Shown: piece after piece, positions 18,616 to 27,596 of the stretch | Position numbering within the stretch: position 1 is the stretch's first letter | How the letters are laid out: the number at the start of each line of letters is the position of its first letter | Origin: Bifidobacterium felsineum | GTDB taxonomy: Bacteria > Actinomycetota > Actinomycetes > Actinomycetales > Bifidobacteriaceae | DNA length: 64,000 bases | Assembly (NCBI RefSeq): GCF_002802915.1 | Contig: NZ_PEBJ01000005.1 | Span: 1-64,000, forward strand | Direction: 5' to 3' | Position numbers and translations under genes: made by a program | Notes under the pieces: model-generated | Seen by the model: the letters and a program-made list of their open reading frames with translations, nothing else | Databases searched by the model: none | What the model was told of the DNA's origin: nothing

Positions 18616-21480
18616 TCACTCCTCATCGGCGTTGTTCGCAGCCACTGCGGCGGCCGCAATCTGCGCCAACTTGGCCTTGACGTCGGCACTGGATCCCGCC
18701 GGTTCAGGAGCGGGAGCAGTACCACGGCCGTGCTTGTTGGTCTTGACGAACGGGTCGCCACCGCGAAGCGCGTACGGGTCATCGTAATCAGCCGAAACGG
18801 TCGGCTGATCGTGCAGGATAAAGCCTCGGCCCTTGCAGGTCGGGCATTCCTCGGAGAAGGCCTCGACCAAGCCCTGGCCGATGCGCTTGCGCGTCATCTG
18901 CACCAAGCCCAGCGACGTGACTTCGGCCACCTGATGCTTGGTACGGTCACGCGCCAGACATTCCACCAAGCGGCGCAGCACCAGGTCGCGGTTGGCGGGC
19001 ATCACCATGTCGACGTAATCGATCATGACCATGCCGCCGATATCGCGCAAACGCAACTGGCGCGCAATCTCTTCGGAAGCCTCCAGGTTGCATCGGGTCA
19101 CGGTTTCCTCAAGGGACTTGCCGCGGCCGATGAAGCGGCCGGTGTTCACATCGATGGTGGTCATTGCCTCGGTACGGTCGATGACGATCGAGCCGCCTGA
19201 CGGCAGGTAGACCTGACGCTCCATACCCTTCCTGAGCTGGGAGTCGATCTGCCACTTGTCGAACACGTCCTTGCCCTCATGCTCGGCCGGGTCCCACTTC
19301 TCCAGCTTGTCCTTCAGGTCGGGGGCCATCGTGTCGAGGTACTCCTCGATACGGTCGTACACCTTATCGCCCTCGACGATGAGCTTGTTGAAGTCATCGT
19401 TGAAGATGTCACGCACCACGCGGATGGCCACGTCCGGCTCGCCCTGCAGCAGCTTCGGGCGCTTGCCATGCCAGAATTCCTCACGCTTGGCGTTGATGCG
19501 CTCCCACTGGCGGACCAGGGATTCGAGATCCTTGACGATGGCCTCTTCGGAAGCGCCTTCAGCAGCCGTGCGGATAATCACGCCCATGTCCTTCGGCGCA
19601 ATCTTGGAAACGATGTTCTTCAGGCGGCTGCGTTCACGTTCGGACAGCTTGCGGCTCACGCCAGTCATGCCGCCGGACGGCACGAGCACCAGGAAGCGGC
19701 CGGCAAGTGTGACCTGCGAAGTCAGTCGCGCACCCTTGTGGCCAATCGGATCCTTGGTGACCTGCACCAGCACCGGATCGCCGGACTTAAATGCGAGCTC
19801 GATGCGGCGAGGCTGGCCCTCGAGGCGAGCGGCATCCCAGTTGACTTCGCCGGCGTAGAGCACGCCGTTGCGGGCCTGGCCGATATCCACGAAGGCGGCC
19901 TCCATGCTCGGCAGCACGTTCTGCACGCGGCCGAGGTAGATGTTGCCCACGGTCTGCACTTCCTGGATGTCGGAAACATAGTGCTCCACGAGCACGTTGT
20001 CTTCGACCACGGAAATCTGGGTGTGATGTTCGCGTTCGCGCACCACCATCAGGCGGTCCACGTTCTCACGGCGGGCGAGGAAGTCCTGTTCCATCAACTG
20101 GCTCTGGCGGCTGCGTTCGCGGCGATTATCGCGGCGGCGCTGCTTCTTGGCCTCGAGTCGGGTCGATCCCTCGACATCGGTGATCTCGTCGATGTACTGC
20201 TGCTTGCGGGAGCGGCGGATGACCGGCTCTTCGGCCGGCGCTTCTTCTCCAGCCTCCGCGTTCTTGCTGCCACGGCGACGGCGACGGCGACGCGTGATGG
20301 TCTGCTCGCCATCGTCTTCCTGAGCGTCGTGCTCGTCACGAGTGCGGCGGGCATCGCCGTCCTCTTCGCTGTTGTCAGCGGAATCGCCATCGGCTGCCGA
20401 TGCCTCGACGCGCGAGCCACGGCGGCGACGACGGCGGGAACGGGTGCGCGTGGAGTCCATGGACTCCTCATCACCATCGTTCTCCTCTTCGGCAATCGGA
20501 GCATAGGAGATATCGTCCAGCTCGAGGTCTTCCTCAATCTGTTCGACCTCTGCTGCGGCACGACGCTCTTGTGCATTCAGGCGACGGGAGCGACGCGAAC
20601 GACGAGAATCATCCGTGGATTCGGTATCCGTATCAGACTGGGCTTGAGCGTCGTTGGCGTTAGTGTTGCCGCTGCCGGCAGCATCGGCATTACGGCGACG
20701 GCCGTTGCGGTCCGCAGAAGCCTCGCGGTCGGCGTCGCGGGCGTCGCGATCGTCGCGATCGTCACGAGAGCGGCGGCGAGAACGAGTCGGGCGCTCTTCG
20801 AAGTCGGCATCATCGTCGAAGCGACGAGAGCGAGCACGGCGACGGAGGCGGGGCTCGTCATCGTCGTCATCCTCATCATCATTGTGGCTGTTGTAGCGCG
20901 TTGCGGGCAAAACCGGTTCCTGGAAAAGCAACGAGGTCATCGGCTTGCCGCGGCGCACCGCATCATGCCCTTCAGGCAACGAATCGACGGCATCCAGCAG
21001 ACGCTCGTCTGAATCATCATCAGTGAATGCATCAGTGCGGCGACGGCGACGAACCGGACGCTCCTCGAAATCCGCCTCATCATCGTCGTCAATATGACGG
21101 GCACGCGAGCGGCGACGAACCGGGCGGCGATCATCCTCGTCATCAAAGGCCACATTTGCGCGGGAGCCGGCAGCAGTCTTCACTGCATCAGCGGATGCTT
21201 CCGCAGAATCTGCAGCAGTATCAGATTTGGATTCAGACGGCAACGCGGGAGCTTCGAACAGCGGAGCGGAGTGGTCCTGAACCTGCAGTTCCAGCGATGC
21301 GCCGGCGGCACCGGTACCACGCACTACGCGGCGGCCACCACGACGGCGACGCGTCACCGGAGTCGCAGCAGACGCTGCAGCAGGCACAGCATTGCTCGCC
21401 GTACTCTGAGAGCCGGCATTGGATACGGTTGAATTATCGGTTTCGCCGTTGACGAAACCTTCAGGGTTTTCAGTGGGCAC
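18616..21480 (-). CDS. rne: Ribonuclease E/G
   Basis: A 954-residue endoribonuclease of the actinobacterial form. The start chosen is GTG 21480, with GAGGAG six bases upstream; an ATG at 21504 has no site. Residues 1 to about 470 are a low-complexity extension rich in Arg, Asp and Glu, with internal near-repeats such as DFEERPVRRRRR and DFEERPTRSRRRS. The catalytic part starts with an S1 domain near 495-590 (VGNIYLGRVQNVLP) and the RNase H-like and DNase I-like folds follow, with FDKWQIDSQL and IDVNTGRFIG. The zinc-link CPTCKGRG is near residue 880. It initiates mRNA decay and rRNA/tRNA processing. It lies upstream of rplU in the same direction, as in relatives. Confidence 0.95.
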   Translation of the reverse strand: MPTENPEGFVNGETDNSTVSNAGSQSTASNAVPAAASAATPVTRRRRGGRRVVRGTGAAGASLELQVQDHSAPLFEAPALPSESKSDTAADSAEASADAVKTAAGSRANVAFDDEDDRRPVRRRSRARHIDDDDEADFEERPVRRRRRTDAFTDDDSDERLLDAVDSLPEGHDAVRRGKPMTSLLFQEPVLPATRYNSHNDDEDDDDDEPRLRRRARSRRFDDDADFEERPTRSRRRSRDDRDDRDARDADREASADRNGRRRNADAAGSGNTNANDAQAQSDTDTESTDDSRRSRRSRRLNAQERRAAAEVEQIEEDLELDDISYAPIAEEENDGDEESMDSTRTRSRRRRRRGSRVEASAADGDSADNSEEDGDARRTRDEHDAQEDDGEQTITRRRRRRRGSKNAEAGEEAPAEEPVIRRSRKQQYIDEITDVEGSTRLEAKKQRRRDNRRERSRQSQLMEQDFLARRENVDRLMVVREREHHTQISVVEDNVLVEHYVSDIQEVQTVGNIYLGRVQNVLPSMEAAFVDIGQARNGVLYAGEVNWDAARLEGQPRRIELAFKSGDPVLVQVTKDPIGHKGARLTSQVTLAGRFLVLVPSGGMTGVSRKLSERERSRLKNIVSKIAPKDMGVIIRTAAEGASEEAIVKDLESLVRQWERINAKREEFWHGKRPKLLQGEPDVAIRVVRDIFNDDFNKLIVEGDKVYDRIEEYLDTMAPDLKDKLEKWDPAEHEGKDVFDKWQIDSQLRKGMERQVYLPSGGSIVIDRTEAMTTIDVNTGRFIGRGKSLEETVTRCNLEASEEIARQLRLRDIGGMVMIDYVDMVMPANRDLVLRRLVECLARDRTKHQVAEVTSLGLVQMTRKRIGQGLVEAFSEECPTCKGRGFILHDQPTVSADYDDPYALRGGDPFVKTNKHGRGTAPAPEPAGSSADVKAKLAQIAAAAVAANNADEE

Positions 21481-21759
21481 AATGCTCCTCGCGGCGCGCT
21501 GCATCGCGACGCCATCCAGGCCTATACGCTTCGCTCACACCATGCTCTCACCATGGCCGCGCGAAAACGCGCTCCGCGTAAAGGCAACTTCGTCTCAAGT
21601 CTGTCCTGCAAATGGCGGACACCGGCGCTTGCGTTGTCTCTTTCTCGAGAGCCGCAAGGGGATCGACGCCATTTCGCACGCTGATGGTCATGCAGAACCA
21701 CCGTCTTTCAGTATGCCACACTTTTTGGCAACGACGTGCGCAGGGGGGGCACACGTGAG

Positions 21760-22965
21760 TCAGACCAGCCAGTCCAGCAGCAGATCCGCGAGCGCCGCCA
21801 AATCGGACTCAGGGACCTGTTCATCATGCTTATGAGCGAGCAGTGGATCACCGGCGCCCAAGTTCACCGCCGGAATGCCGAGCTGGGAGAAGCGTGCCAC
21901 GTCGGTCCAACCGAGCTTGGCCAGCGGATCGTGCCCCGTGCGCTCCTTGACCAGTCGCACCAGATCCTGCGCAAGCGGCGCGGTAAGGCCCGGGCGAGCG
22001 GAGGGTGATTCGTCCTTCATTTCGATGCCGTAGCCTTCGAATACGCCGCCGGTGGCAGTGTGCTCGCCATTGCCGAGTTCGGCCCCCGCATCCGCACCCA
22101 TCATCAGTGCCTTGGCTTCTTCGAGCGACTTGTCCGGAGCGAAACGGTAGTTCACATGCACGCGGCATTCATCCGGAATGACGTTGGTGCCTTTGCCGCC
22201 GGAAATCAATGTGGCGTTGAGACCCTCGCGGTAGTTGAGACCATCCACATTCACCGTGGCCGGTTCGTAGGCGTTGAGTCGGTTCAAAATCTCGGCCGCC
22301 TTGTGGATGGCGTTCTCCCCCATCCATGCGCGGGCGGAATGCGCGGCGACACCGTGGGTAATCACGTCGAAGCGAATCGTGCCGTTGCAGCCGCCTTCGA
22401 TGCCACAGCTGGTGGGCTCGCCGATGATGGCGAAATCGCCTTGGATCCAGTCGGGGTGCGCTTCAACCACTTTTCGCAGACCGTTCTTTTCGGCAGCGAC
22501 TTCCTCGTGATCATAGAACACATAGGTGAGGTCGACCTTGGGATCGCTCTCCACCGTGCGGCCGTCGAGTACGGCGGCAAGGTAGAGCATGACCGCGTCG
22601 GATGCCTTCATATCCGTGGCACCACGGCCCCACAGCACGCGCTCGTTCGGGTGGGCCTTGGCGATGTCTTGGCGAATCAGCGGGTCTCCGGGCTCGAGCC
22701 AGCGGGGCGGGAAGTTGTCGATAACCGGCACGGTATCGATGTGTCCGGCGAGAATCACACGGCTTGGCTTGTCGAAGTCGGTGGAGGCCACCACGGTATC
22801 GCCGTGACGGCGGACGATCAGGTGGGATTGAGTCTTCAGGAAGGCTTCAATCTCATCGGCGAGAGGGCCTTCGCTATCGGAGACGGAGAAGTTCTCCATA
22901 ATCTGGGTCAGCAGGCTTGCGAGCTGCTCGTTTTTGGAGGTGGTGCGGTTCAATTCAAGCGTCAT
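21760..22965 (-). CDS. dapE: Succinyl-diaminopimelate desuccinylase
   Basis: A 401-residue M20-family metallohydrolase. The start is ATG 22965 (MTLELNRTT); the frame upstream runs into a palindromic repeat and is rejected. Metal-ligand segments are VILAGHIDTVP near residue 85 and WGRGATDMKASDAV near 130, with FYDHEEVAAEKNG near 170 carrying the catalytic Glu pair. A dimerisation domain lies in between, with the HSARAWMGENA motif near 225. DapE releases succinate from N-succinyl-LL-diaminopimelate on the way to lysine and peptidoglycan. lysA, which uses the product, is at 42565. Confidence 0.93.
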   Translation of the reverse strand: MTLELNRTTSKNEQLASLLTQIMENFSVSDSEGPLADEIEAFLKTQSHLIVRRHGDTVVASTDFDKPSRVILAGHIDTVPVIDNFPPRWLEPGDPLIRQDIAKAHPNERVLWGRGATDMKASDAVMLYLAAVLDGRTVESDPKVDLTYVFYDHEEVAAEKNGLRKVVEAHPDWIQGDFAIIGEPTSCGIEGGCNGTIRFDVITHGVAAHSARAWMGENAIHKAAEILNRLNAYEPATVNVDGLNYREGLNATLISGGKGTNVIPDECRVHVNYRFAPDKSLEEAKALMMGADAGAELGNGEHTATGGVFEGYGIEMKDESPSARPGLTAPLAQDLVRLVKERTGHDPLAKLGWTDVARFSQLGIPAVNLGAGDPLLAHKHDEQVPESDLAALADLLLDWLV

Positions 22966-23014
22966 GTGTATCAGCGTACCGCGCGTGGCGGCGAGTGGCC
23001 CGAATGGTCTCGGG

Positions 23015-23190
23015 TAGCGCCAGAAATTCCGGAAATCAATGGCTTCGTCCCGAAATTCTGACGCTGAGCCGCCGTCAGTGACAGAATTTCGGGAGCATAG
23101 GGCCATCTTCCGGAATTTCGGACACTGAACAGACATAAGCGTACGAAATTCGGGGCGAAGCCGCTGATCCCCTGAAATTCTGACGCTCAG
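23015..23190. repeat. Long palindromic element B
   Basis: About 176 bases with imperfect inverted arms of about 55 bases (around 23015-23072 and 23133-23190), both containing GGCTTCG. Nested inside is CCCGAAATTCTGACGCTGA facing TCAGTGACAGAATTTCGGG (23049-23093). The word GAAATTC and its inverse occur six times. It fills about half of the 378-base gap between dapE and the AEC transporter; nothing else stands out there. Confidence 0.8.
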
Positions 23191-23343
23191 TATGCGGCGT
23201 TCACGGCGAAGTGCACACGAAGCTCCCATACGGCACGCCACAAACCTTCGCGTCCGCGATATGGCCCGCACCGTGAGATTTGAGCACCATATACAGCCAG
23301 CTGTGCCACACTAGGTGCGATAGAGGGAGGCATCAGCAACAAT

Positions 23344-24288
23344 ATGACCGGTTTGATTAGTGCCATGCAGGGTTTCTGCGTTATCGGCATCGTGATTTTC
23401 GTGGGATATGTGGCGGCCCGCATGCGCATCGGCGGCCCTTCCGCGCAAATGGTGCTGAACCGCTTCTCATTCTTTGTCTCCAGCCCGTGCCTGATGTTCG
23501 CGATCCTCTCCAAGGAACCTATTTTCGACATCTTCCACCCGTCGATCATCGTGGCGTTCCTTTCCGCCATGCTGGTGGGCATTGTGTTCCTTGTGCTCAA
23601 TCAGATGTTCTTCCATCTGAAGGCTCCGGACGCCACCATCGGCGCGCTGAACTCCCTGTATCTGAACTCCAACAATATCGGCCTGCCGGTCGCCACCTAC
23701 ATTCTGGGCAATGGTGCGCTGGTCGCCCCGATTCTGGTGATGCAGCAGGCACTGTTCACGCCGATTGGGCTCACGGTTCTGGACGTAACGACCAAGGGCA
23801 AGGTATCAGTCAAGGAAATCGCCAAACAGCCGCTGCATCAGCCGCTGCTCATCGGTTCGCTGCTGGGTATTGTGGTCTCTGCGTTGAACGCCAAGCTTGG
23901 CTGGTTCCCGGTGCCGAACTTCATCTATGACCCAATCAATATGATTGGCGAATCCGCAGTGCCGATGATTCTGATGGCATTCGGCATGTCACTGCACGGC
24001 ACCAAACCGCTGCAAAAGAAGGGCGATATTCCAGCCATCTTTACCGTGGCAGTCTTGAAAAACATTGTGATGCCGATTATCGCGTTCCTGCTCGCCTACT
24101 TCATGATGGGCTTCCGTGGGCCGGAACTGTACGCCTGCGTGGTGCTCGCCGCACTGCCGACCGGCCAGAACGTTTACAATTACGCGGCCCGCTACAACGT
24201 GGGTCTCACCTTCGCGCGCGACGGCATTCTGTTCAGTACGATGACCAGCCCGGTGTTCATTGCGATTATCGCATTCCTGCTGAGCTAA
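23344..24288 (+). CDS. AEC family (auxin efflux carrier-like) transporter
   Basis: A 314-residue membrane protein with about ten hydrophobic segments in two inverted halves, as in the AEC/PIN-like permease family. Markers include SLYLNSNNIGLPVATYILG near residue 105 and the second-half ALPTGQNVYNYAARYN near 275, where family members have a broken helix. Related bacterial members move malate, malonate or other organic acids; the substrate here cannot be read from the sequence. The start has GGGAGG thirteen bases upstream, a little distant. The gene stands alone, pointing away from dapE. Confidence 0.85.
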   Translation: MTGLISAMQGFCVIGIVIFVGYVAARMRIGGPSAQMVLNRFSFFVSSPCLMFAILSKEPIFDIFHPSIIVAFLSAMLVGIVFLVLNQMFFHLKAPDATIGALNSLYLNSNNIGLPVATYILGNGALVAPILVMQQALFTPIGLTVLDVTTKGKVSVKEIAKQPLHQPLLIGSLLGIVVSALNAKLGWFPVPNFIYDPINMIGESAVPMILMAFGMSLHGTKPLQKKGDIPAIFTVAVLKNIVMPIIAFLLAYFMMGFRGPELYACVVLAALPTGQNVYNYAARYNVGLTFARDGILFSTMTSPVFIAIIAFLLS

Positions 24289-24290
24289 AC

Positions 24291-24455
24291 CCCGCAGCGA
24301 ATGATTCTCAATAAGAAACGTGCGGGGAATACGCACACTTCCGCACAAATCGCGCAGTCACGATTTCGCGCCAGTCCGCCATTTCGCGAAGATCCATGTG
24401 TGATTCTCCCGCACGAATCCCCGCACACTTCTTATTGAGAATCATTCGCTGCGGG
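24291..24455. repeat. Long palindromic element C overlapping a stop codon
   Basis: Perfect 27-base inverted arms at 24291-24317 and 24429-24455 (each contains GCGAATGATTCTCAATAAG or its inverse) enclose nested inverse words such as GTGCGGGGA/TCCCCGCAC. It begins three bases after the AEC stop. Its right arm encodes the last residues and the TAA stop of the HAD gene. Confidence 0.93.
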
Positions 24456-25103
24456 ATTCCATTCGCGATAATCGCGGATAGCACAGTCATACAGTCCGCA
24501 GCCGGTCATATCCACGCGCGCATGGCCGGTGACGGCAACGACATAAGCCCCAGATGCGCGCGCAGCGGTAAGTCCCGGCAGGGAATCCTCGAAAATGACG
24601 CAATCATGAGGGTCGGCACCAGCCATTCGAGCGGCATGTAAGTAAGGTTCTGGGCTTGGCTTCGGCGGCAGATAATCATTCCCGCTGATTGCGCCAACAA
24701 ATGCGCCGGCTGGCGCTTGCCCCAGCACATTATCCGCGATGACGCGCGGCGAGCCGGTCACTAGTATGGAGGGAATTCTCTCAGCGGCCAACCAGGTCAG
24801 CAGTTCACGCGCACCTTCCACCCATGGCAGATGTTCCGATTCCATACGCATGACTTCGTCAGTCAGCCTCTGCACAATCTCGTCGGCGGGCAAGGCAACC
24901 CCGCGCTCATGCAACAACCGGATCAGCACCGGCAATGAAGCGCCCTGCATCGCTTTGGCGAGCGCATCATCCCAAGTGCCGCCATATGATTCCAGCAATG
25001 TGCGCTCGGCAGTCACCCAGTATGGGTCGGAGTCGATCAGTGTGCCGTCCAGGTCCCAGAGCACCGCTTTGGACTTACGGAATATGTCAACACCATGATT
25101 CAT
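24432..25103 (-). CDS. HAD-superfamily sugar-phosphatase-like hydrolase
   Basis: A 223-residue HAD hydrolase. The start is ATG 25103, with AAGGGGAG upstream. Motif I is LWDLDGTLID with nucleophile Asp17 and Asp19. A helical cap follows. Motif II is ILVTGSPR near 115, and the Mg-binding IFEDSLPG is near 170. This is the beta-phosphoglucomutase/phosphatase subgroup; the substrate is probably a sugar phosphate but is unknown. It follows the GH35 gene on the same strand but is separated by a strong stem-loop at 25141-25184. Its last codons and stop come from palindromic element C. Confidence 0.82.
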   Translation of the reverse strand: MNHGVDIFRKSKAVLWDLDGTLIDSDPYWVTAERTLLESYGGTWDDALAKAMQGASLPVLIRLLHERGVALPADEIVQRLTDEVMRMESEHLPWVEGARELLTWLAAERIPSILVTGSPRVIADNVLGQAPAGAFVGAISGNDYLPPKPSPEPYLHAARMAGADPHDCVIFEDSLPGLTAARASGAYVVAVTGHARVDMTGCGLYDCAIRDYREWNPAANDSQ

Positions 25104-25140
25104 GGAAGCCACTCCCCTTCTCCTAGCCTTGCCGGCAATA

Positions 25141-25184
25141 ATGATGGGATTGGCCCGGCATACGCCGAGGACCAATCCCATCAT
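25141..25184 (-). terminator. Stem-loop after the GH35 gene
   Basis: A 13-bp perfect stem (ATGATGGGATTGG with CCAATCCCATCAT) encloses an 18-base loop. No T run follows. It probably protects or ends the beta-galactosidase transcript. Confidence 0.65.
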
Positions 25185-25202
25185 CGCGCGACTACCCGGC
25201 AA

Positions 25203-27494
25203 TCATGCCGCCTGCAACACAGTCTGATATACCGGCTGCAACTCGACAGATTCCAATCCCGCCTGCTGCCCATCAACGTTCTCCATGCGAGCCGCCATTG
25301 CGGACTCCACGTTCACGTTGGCACCTTCCTTAATTGGCGTAATGGTGAGCACCAACTGCCCCCGATGGTCTTCGAGCAGCTGCACGTATTCCTTGAGACC
25401 AATCTCCCACACATCGCCGTTGCAGAAGTTATCGTCCACCAGCGTGCTGCCACACCACAGCCAACCAATATCACCGGAATAGCGCACGCGCAGTCGCATA
25501 TCGGCAACACCATCGGCGGCGAGCAAATCGTCGGGCAAATCGATCACATATCGGGTGTCAGAGAGCTTCTGCACGCTCGGGCTCACGGAAACTGGCTTGT
25601 ACTGGACGCTCTGCTCGACAAGGAACTCGGCTGGGTATGAGGTCACAGGAACGGTGGCTTCGGTGGATTCCACAATGATGTGACCATCCAGTTCGTAGAC
25701 GGCAGCGCCATTGTTGGTAATGCTCGGATGAGCAGCATCCTGGGAGACCGCATCGCCGGCGAAGACCAAGGCGGTGCCGTCGGCCACCACGGTCATTGAA
25801 TCGGCTTTTGCACGGCTCACACAGATGATATCCACGGTGTGGCCTCTGCCATCCGAGGCCGGGAAGGTTTCCATCTTCGCTTCAGCCGGCACATGGTGCA
25901 CGGTGCCGTCCACGAAGCGGAACCAGCAGTCGTCCATGCCGTCGGGCTTCAAAAAGACGAAGGTACGATGATCAGCACCTGCCGGGGCGATCACAGTAAC
26001 CGGCTGAGCGGTGGCGGCGGTAAGCGTCACACCGTCGAGATCCATGTTGAACGGCAGGATGCAGTTCTCATCGGAGGCCAGACCAATGCCGTCGAATGTC
26101 ACGGTTTCGCCGGAAGCCAAGGTGACCGACACCGATTCGCCATGCTTGGCCGGCATGCTGGCGTGATCCTGGAAGTTGTTGAGGAACACGAAGCCACGCT
26201 CACCATCGGTACGCACACACCAGCGCAGCGACTCCATATCGGTCGGCGCAATCGACTCCTGACCTTCCGGCGCGGCCACACCGAGCGGGCACAGTCGGTC
26301 GGCGAACGCCAAGGCGAAGTAGTGCACGGCCTTCATACGACGGTAGGATTCGCGCGTCTGGCCGAATTCGCCAAGCGCAGCCTGGAAGTCGTAGGAAATC
26401 TTCGGCAGCTGGCTTTCGTTCAGGTAAATGCCGTCGCCGATCGGGTTGGAACCGCCCTGGAACATGTAGTAGCCGAGGAAGTTGCAGCCGGATGCCATCT
26501 TGATGTTAGACATGGCGTCCACCGACTTCATCGGCAGCACGAAGCGGTAGTTGTAGGAGCTGAACATGCCGCCGCCCATCTCGCAGCAGGCGTAGGGCTT
26601 GGTTTCCGGCTCATAGGTGGGTGCGAATTCCTCGCCGCGTGGGCAGTCGTTGGAGTGGAAGTTGCGGTACACGTATTCGTCGGTGACCGGATGCTCGCCG
26701 GGGCCAGCATAGAACAGCCACGGACGATAGGCGTAGCCGCCCCATAATGGCAGCACGTCATCCGGCACCGGGGAGCCGCCCCAACCGGTGTTGGTGTAGA
26801 ACGGCACCGAAATGCCCTCCTCTTCGGCGATGCGGCGCAGCGCATGCACGTAGGCGAAGCCGTCATGGCCGCCGGGCACCCATTCGTTGGTGATGCCGGT
26901 GGTCATCTCCCACGGGGAGGAGGAGTGCATGTATTCGTTGTCAAGCTGAGCGGCGACAATCGGGCCGCCATCCTTGAAATACAGGCCGTCGAGCTGAGCG
27001 GCGACGTGCGCGTAGAGATCGCGGACTTTGTCGAGGAAGCCGGGGTCCACGGAACGCACTTCGTAGGGCTTGCCGTACATCCAGTCCGGGATACCGCCGT
27101 TACGCACTTCGCCGTGATCGAACGGTCCGAGACGCACAATGACCTTGAGCCCGTGCTTGGCGCACAGTTTGATGAATCGACGGATATTGCGGCGACCGTT
27201 GAAATTCCACTGGTTCTCATGCTCTTCATGATGATTCCAGAACACGTAGGTGGCGATGACGTTCACGCCGCCGGCCGCCATTTTGGCGAGCTGCTCATCC
27301 CAACGGGAGGGGTTCATGCGCGAGTAGTGGAATTCGCCGCAGACGCCGTAGAACAGCTTGCCGTCGAAGGTCATGTAGTAGTTGGTGAAATCCACTGCGG
27401 TGCCGTCCGGCGCCACGCCCCAATCATTGCGGGTGATGGAGAACGGTGTGATGGCCTTCGGTTTGAAACCGGTCAGGTCAAGCGTGTGATTCAT
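25203..27494 (-). CDS. Glycoside hydrolase family 35, probable beta-galactosidase
   Basis: A 763-residue enzyme without a signal peptide, so cytoplasmic. The start is ATG 27494 with GAAAGG upstream. The TIM-barrel shows family 35 markers: FHYSRM near residue 55, VFWNHHEEHE near 84 and GGPIVAAQLDNEY with the likely acid/base Glu187 (most relatives have ENEY; here DNEY). YACCEMGGG carries the candidate nucleophile Glu304. The C-terminal half is beta-rich. It stands last in an operon with two permeases and a lipid-anchored binding protein, so it likely splits an imported beta-galactoside. Exact linkage specificity cannot be read from sequence. Confidence 0.85.
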   Translation of the reverse strand: MNHTLDLTGFKPKAITPFSITRNDWGVAPDGTAVDFTNYYMTFDGKLFYGVCGEFHYSRMNPSRWDEQLAKMAAGGVNVIATYVFWNHHEEHENQWNFNGRRNIRRFIKLCAKHGLKVIVRLGPFDHGEVRNGGIPDWMYGKPYEVRSVDPGFLDKVRDLYAHVAAQLDGLYFKDGGPIVAAQLDNEYMHSSSPWEMTTGITNEWVPGGHDGFAYVHALRRIAEEEGISVPFYTNTGWGGSPVPDDVLPLWGGYAYRPWLFYAGPGEHPVTDEYVYRNFHSNDCPRGEEFAPTYEPETKPYACCEMGGGMFSSYNYRFVLPMKSVDAMSNIKMASGCNFLGYYMFQGGSNPIGDGIYLNESQLPKISYDFQAALGEFGQTRESYRRMKAVHYFALAFADRLCPLGVAAPEGQESIAPTDMESLRWCVRTDGERGFVFLNNFQDHASMPAKHGESVSVTLASGETVTFDGIGLASDENCILPFNMDLDGVTLTAATAQPVTVIAPAGADHRTFVFLKPDGMDDCWFRFVDGTVHHVPAEAKMETFPASDGRGHTVDIICVSRAKADSMTVVADGTALVFAGDAVSQDAAHPSITNNGAAVYELDGHIIVESTEATVPVTSYPAEFLVEQSVQYKPVSVSPSVQKLSDTRYVIDLPDDLLAADGVADMRLRVRYSGDIGWLWCGSTLVDDNFCNGDVWEIGLKEYVQLLEDHRGQLVLTITPIKEGANVNVESAMAARMENVDGQQAGLESVELQPVYQTVLQAA

Positions 27495-27543
27495 GGGATT
27501 ACCTTTCGAAAAACATGAGGTATTGCAATGTGGAAGAGAGGAG

Positions 27544-27583
27544 GCCGGGTGTTTGGTAAGTGACGAAGTACCATACACCCGGC
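27544..27583 (-). promoter_or_regulatory. Intergenic stem-loop between permease and GH35 genes
   Basis: GCCGGGTGTTTGGTA pairs with TACCATACACCCGGC (14 of 15) around a 10-base loop. It lies just after the permease stop and may protect upstream mRNA or reduce read-through, setting different levels for transporter and enzyme. Confidence 0.7.
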
Positions 27584-27596
27584 AAAGGTGGAGCAT

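Noticed and set aside
18616..21012. Long plus-strand frames opposite RNase E, GyrA-like in length
   Set aside because: They are antisense to a clear RNase E/G and arise from its Arg/Asp-rich codons; no motifs or start sites.
22966..23271. N-terminal extension of DapE by 102 residues
   Set aside because: It runs through palindromic element B; ATG 22965 gives the normal family length.
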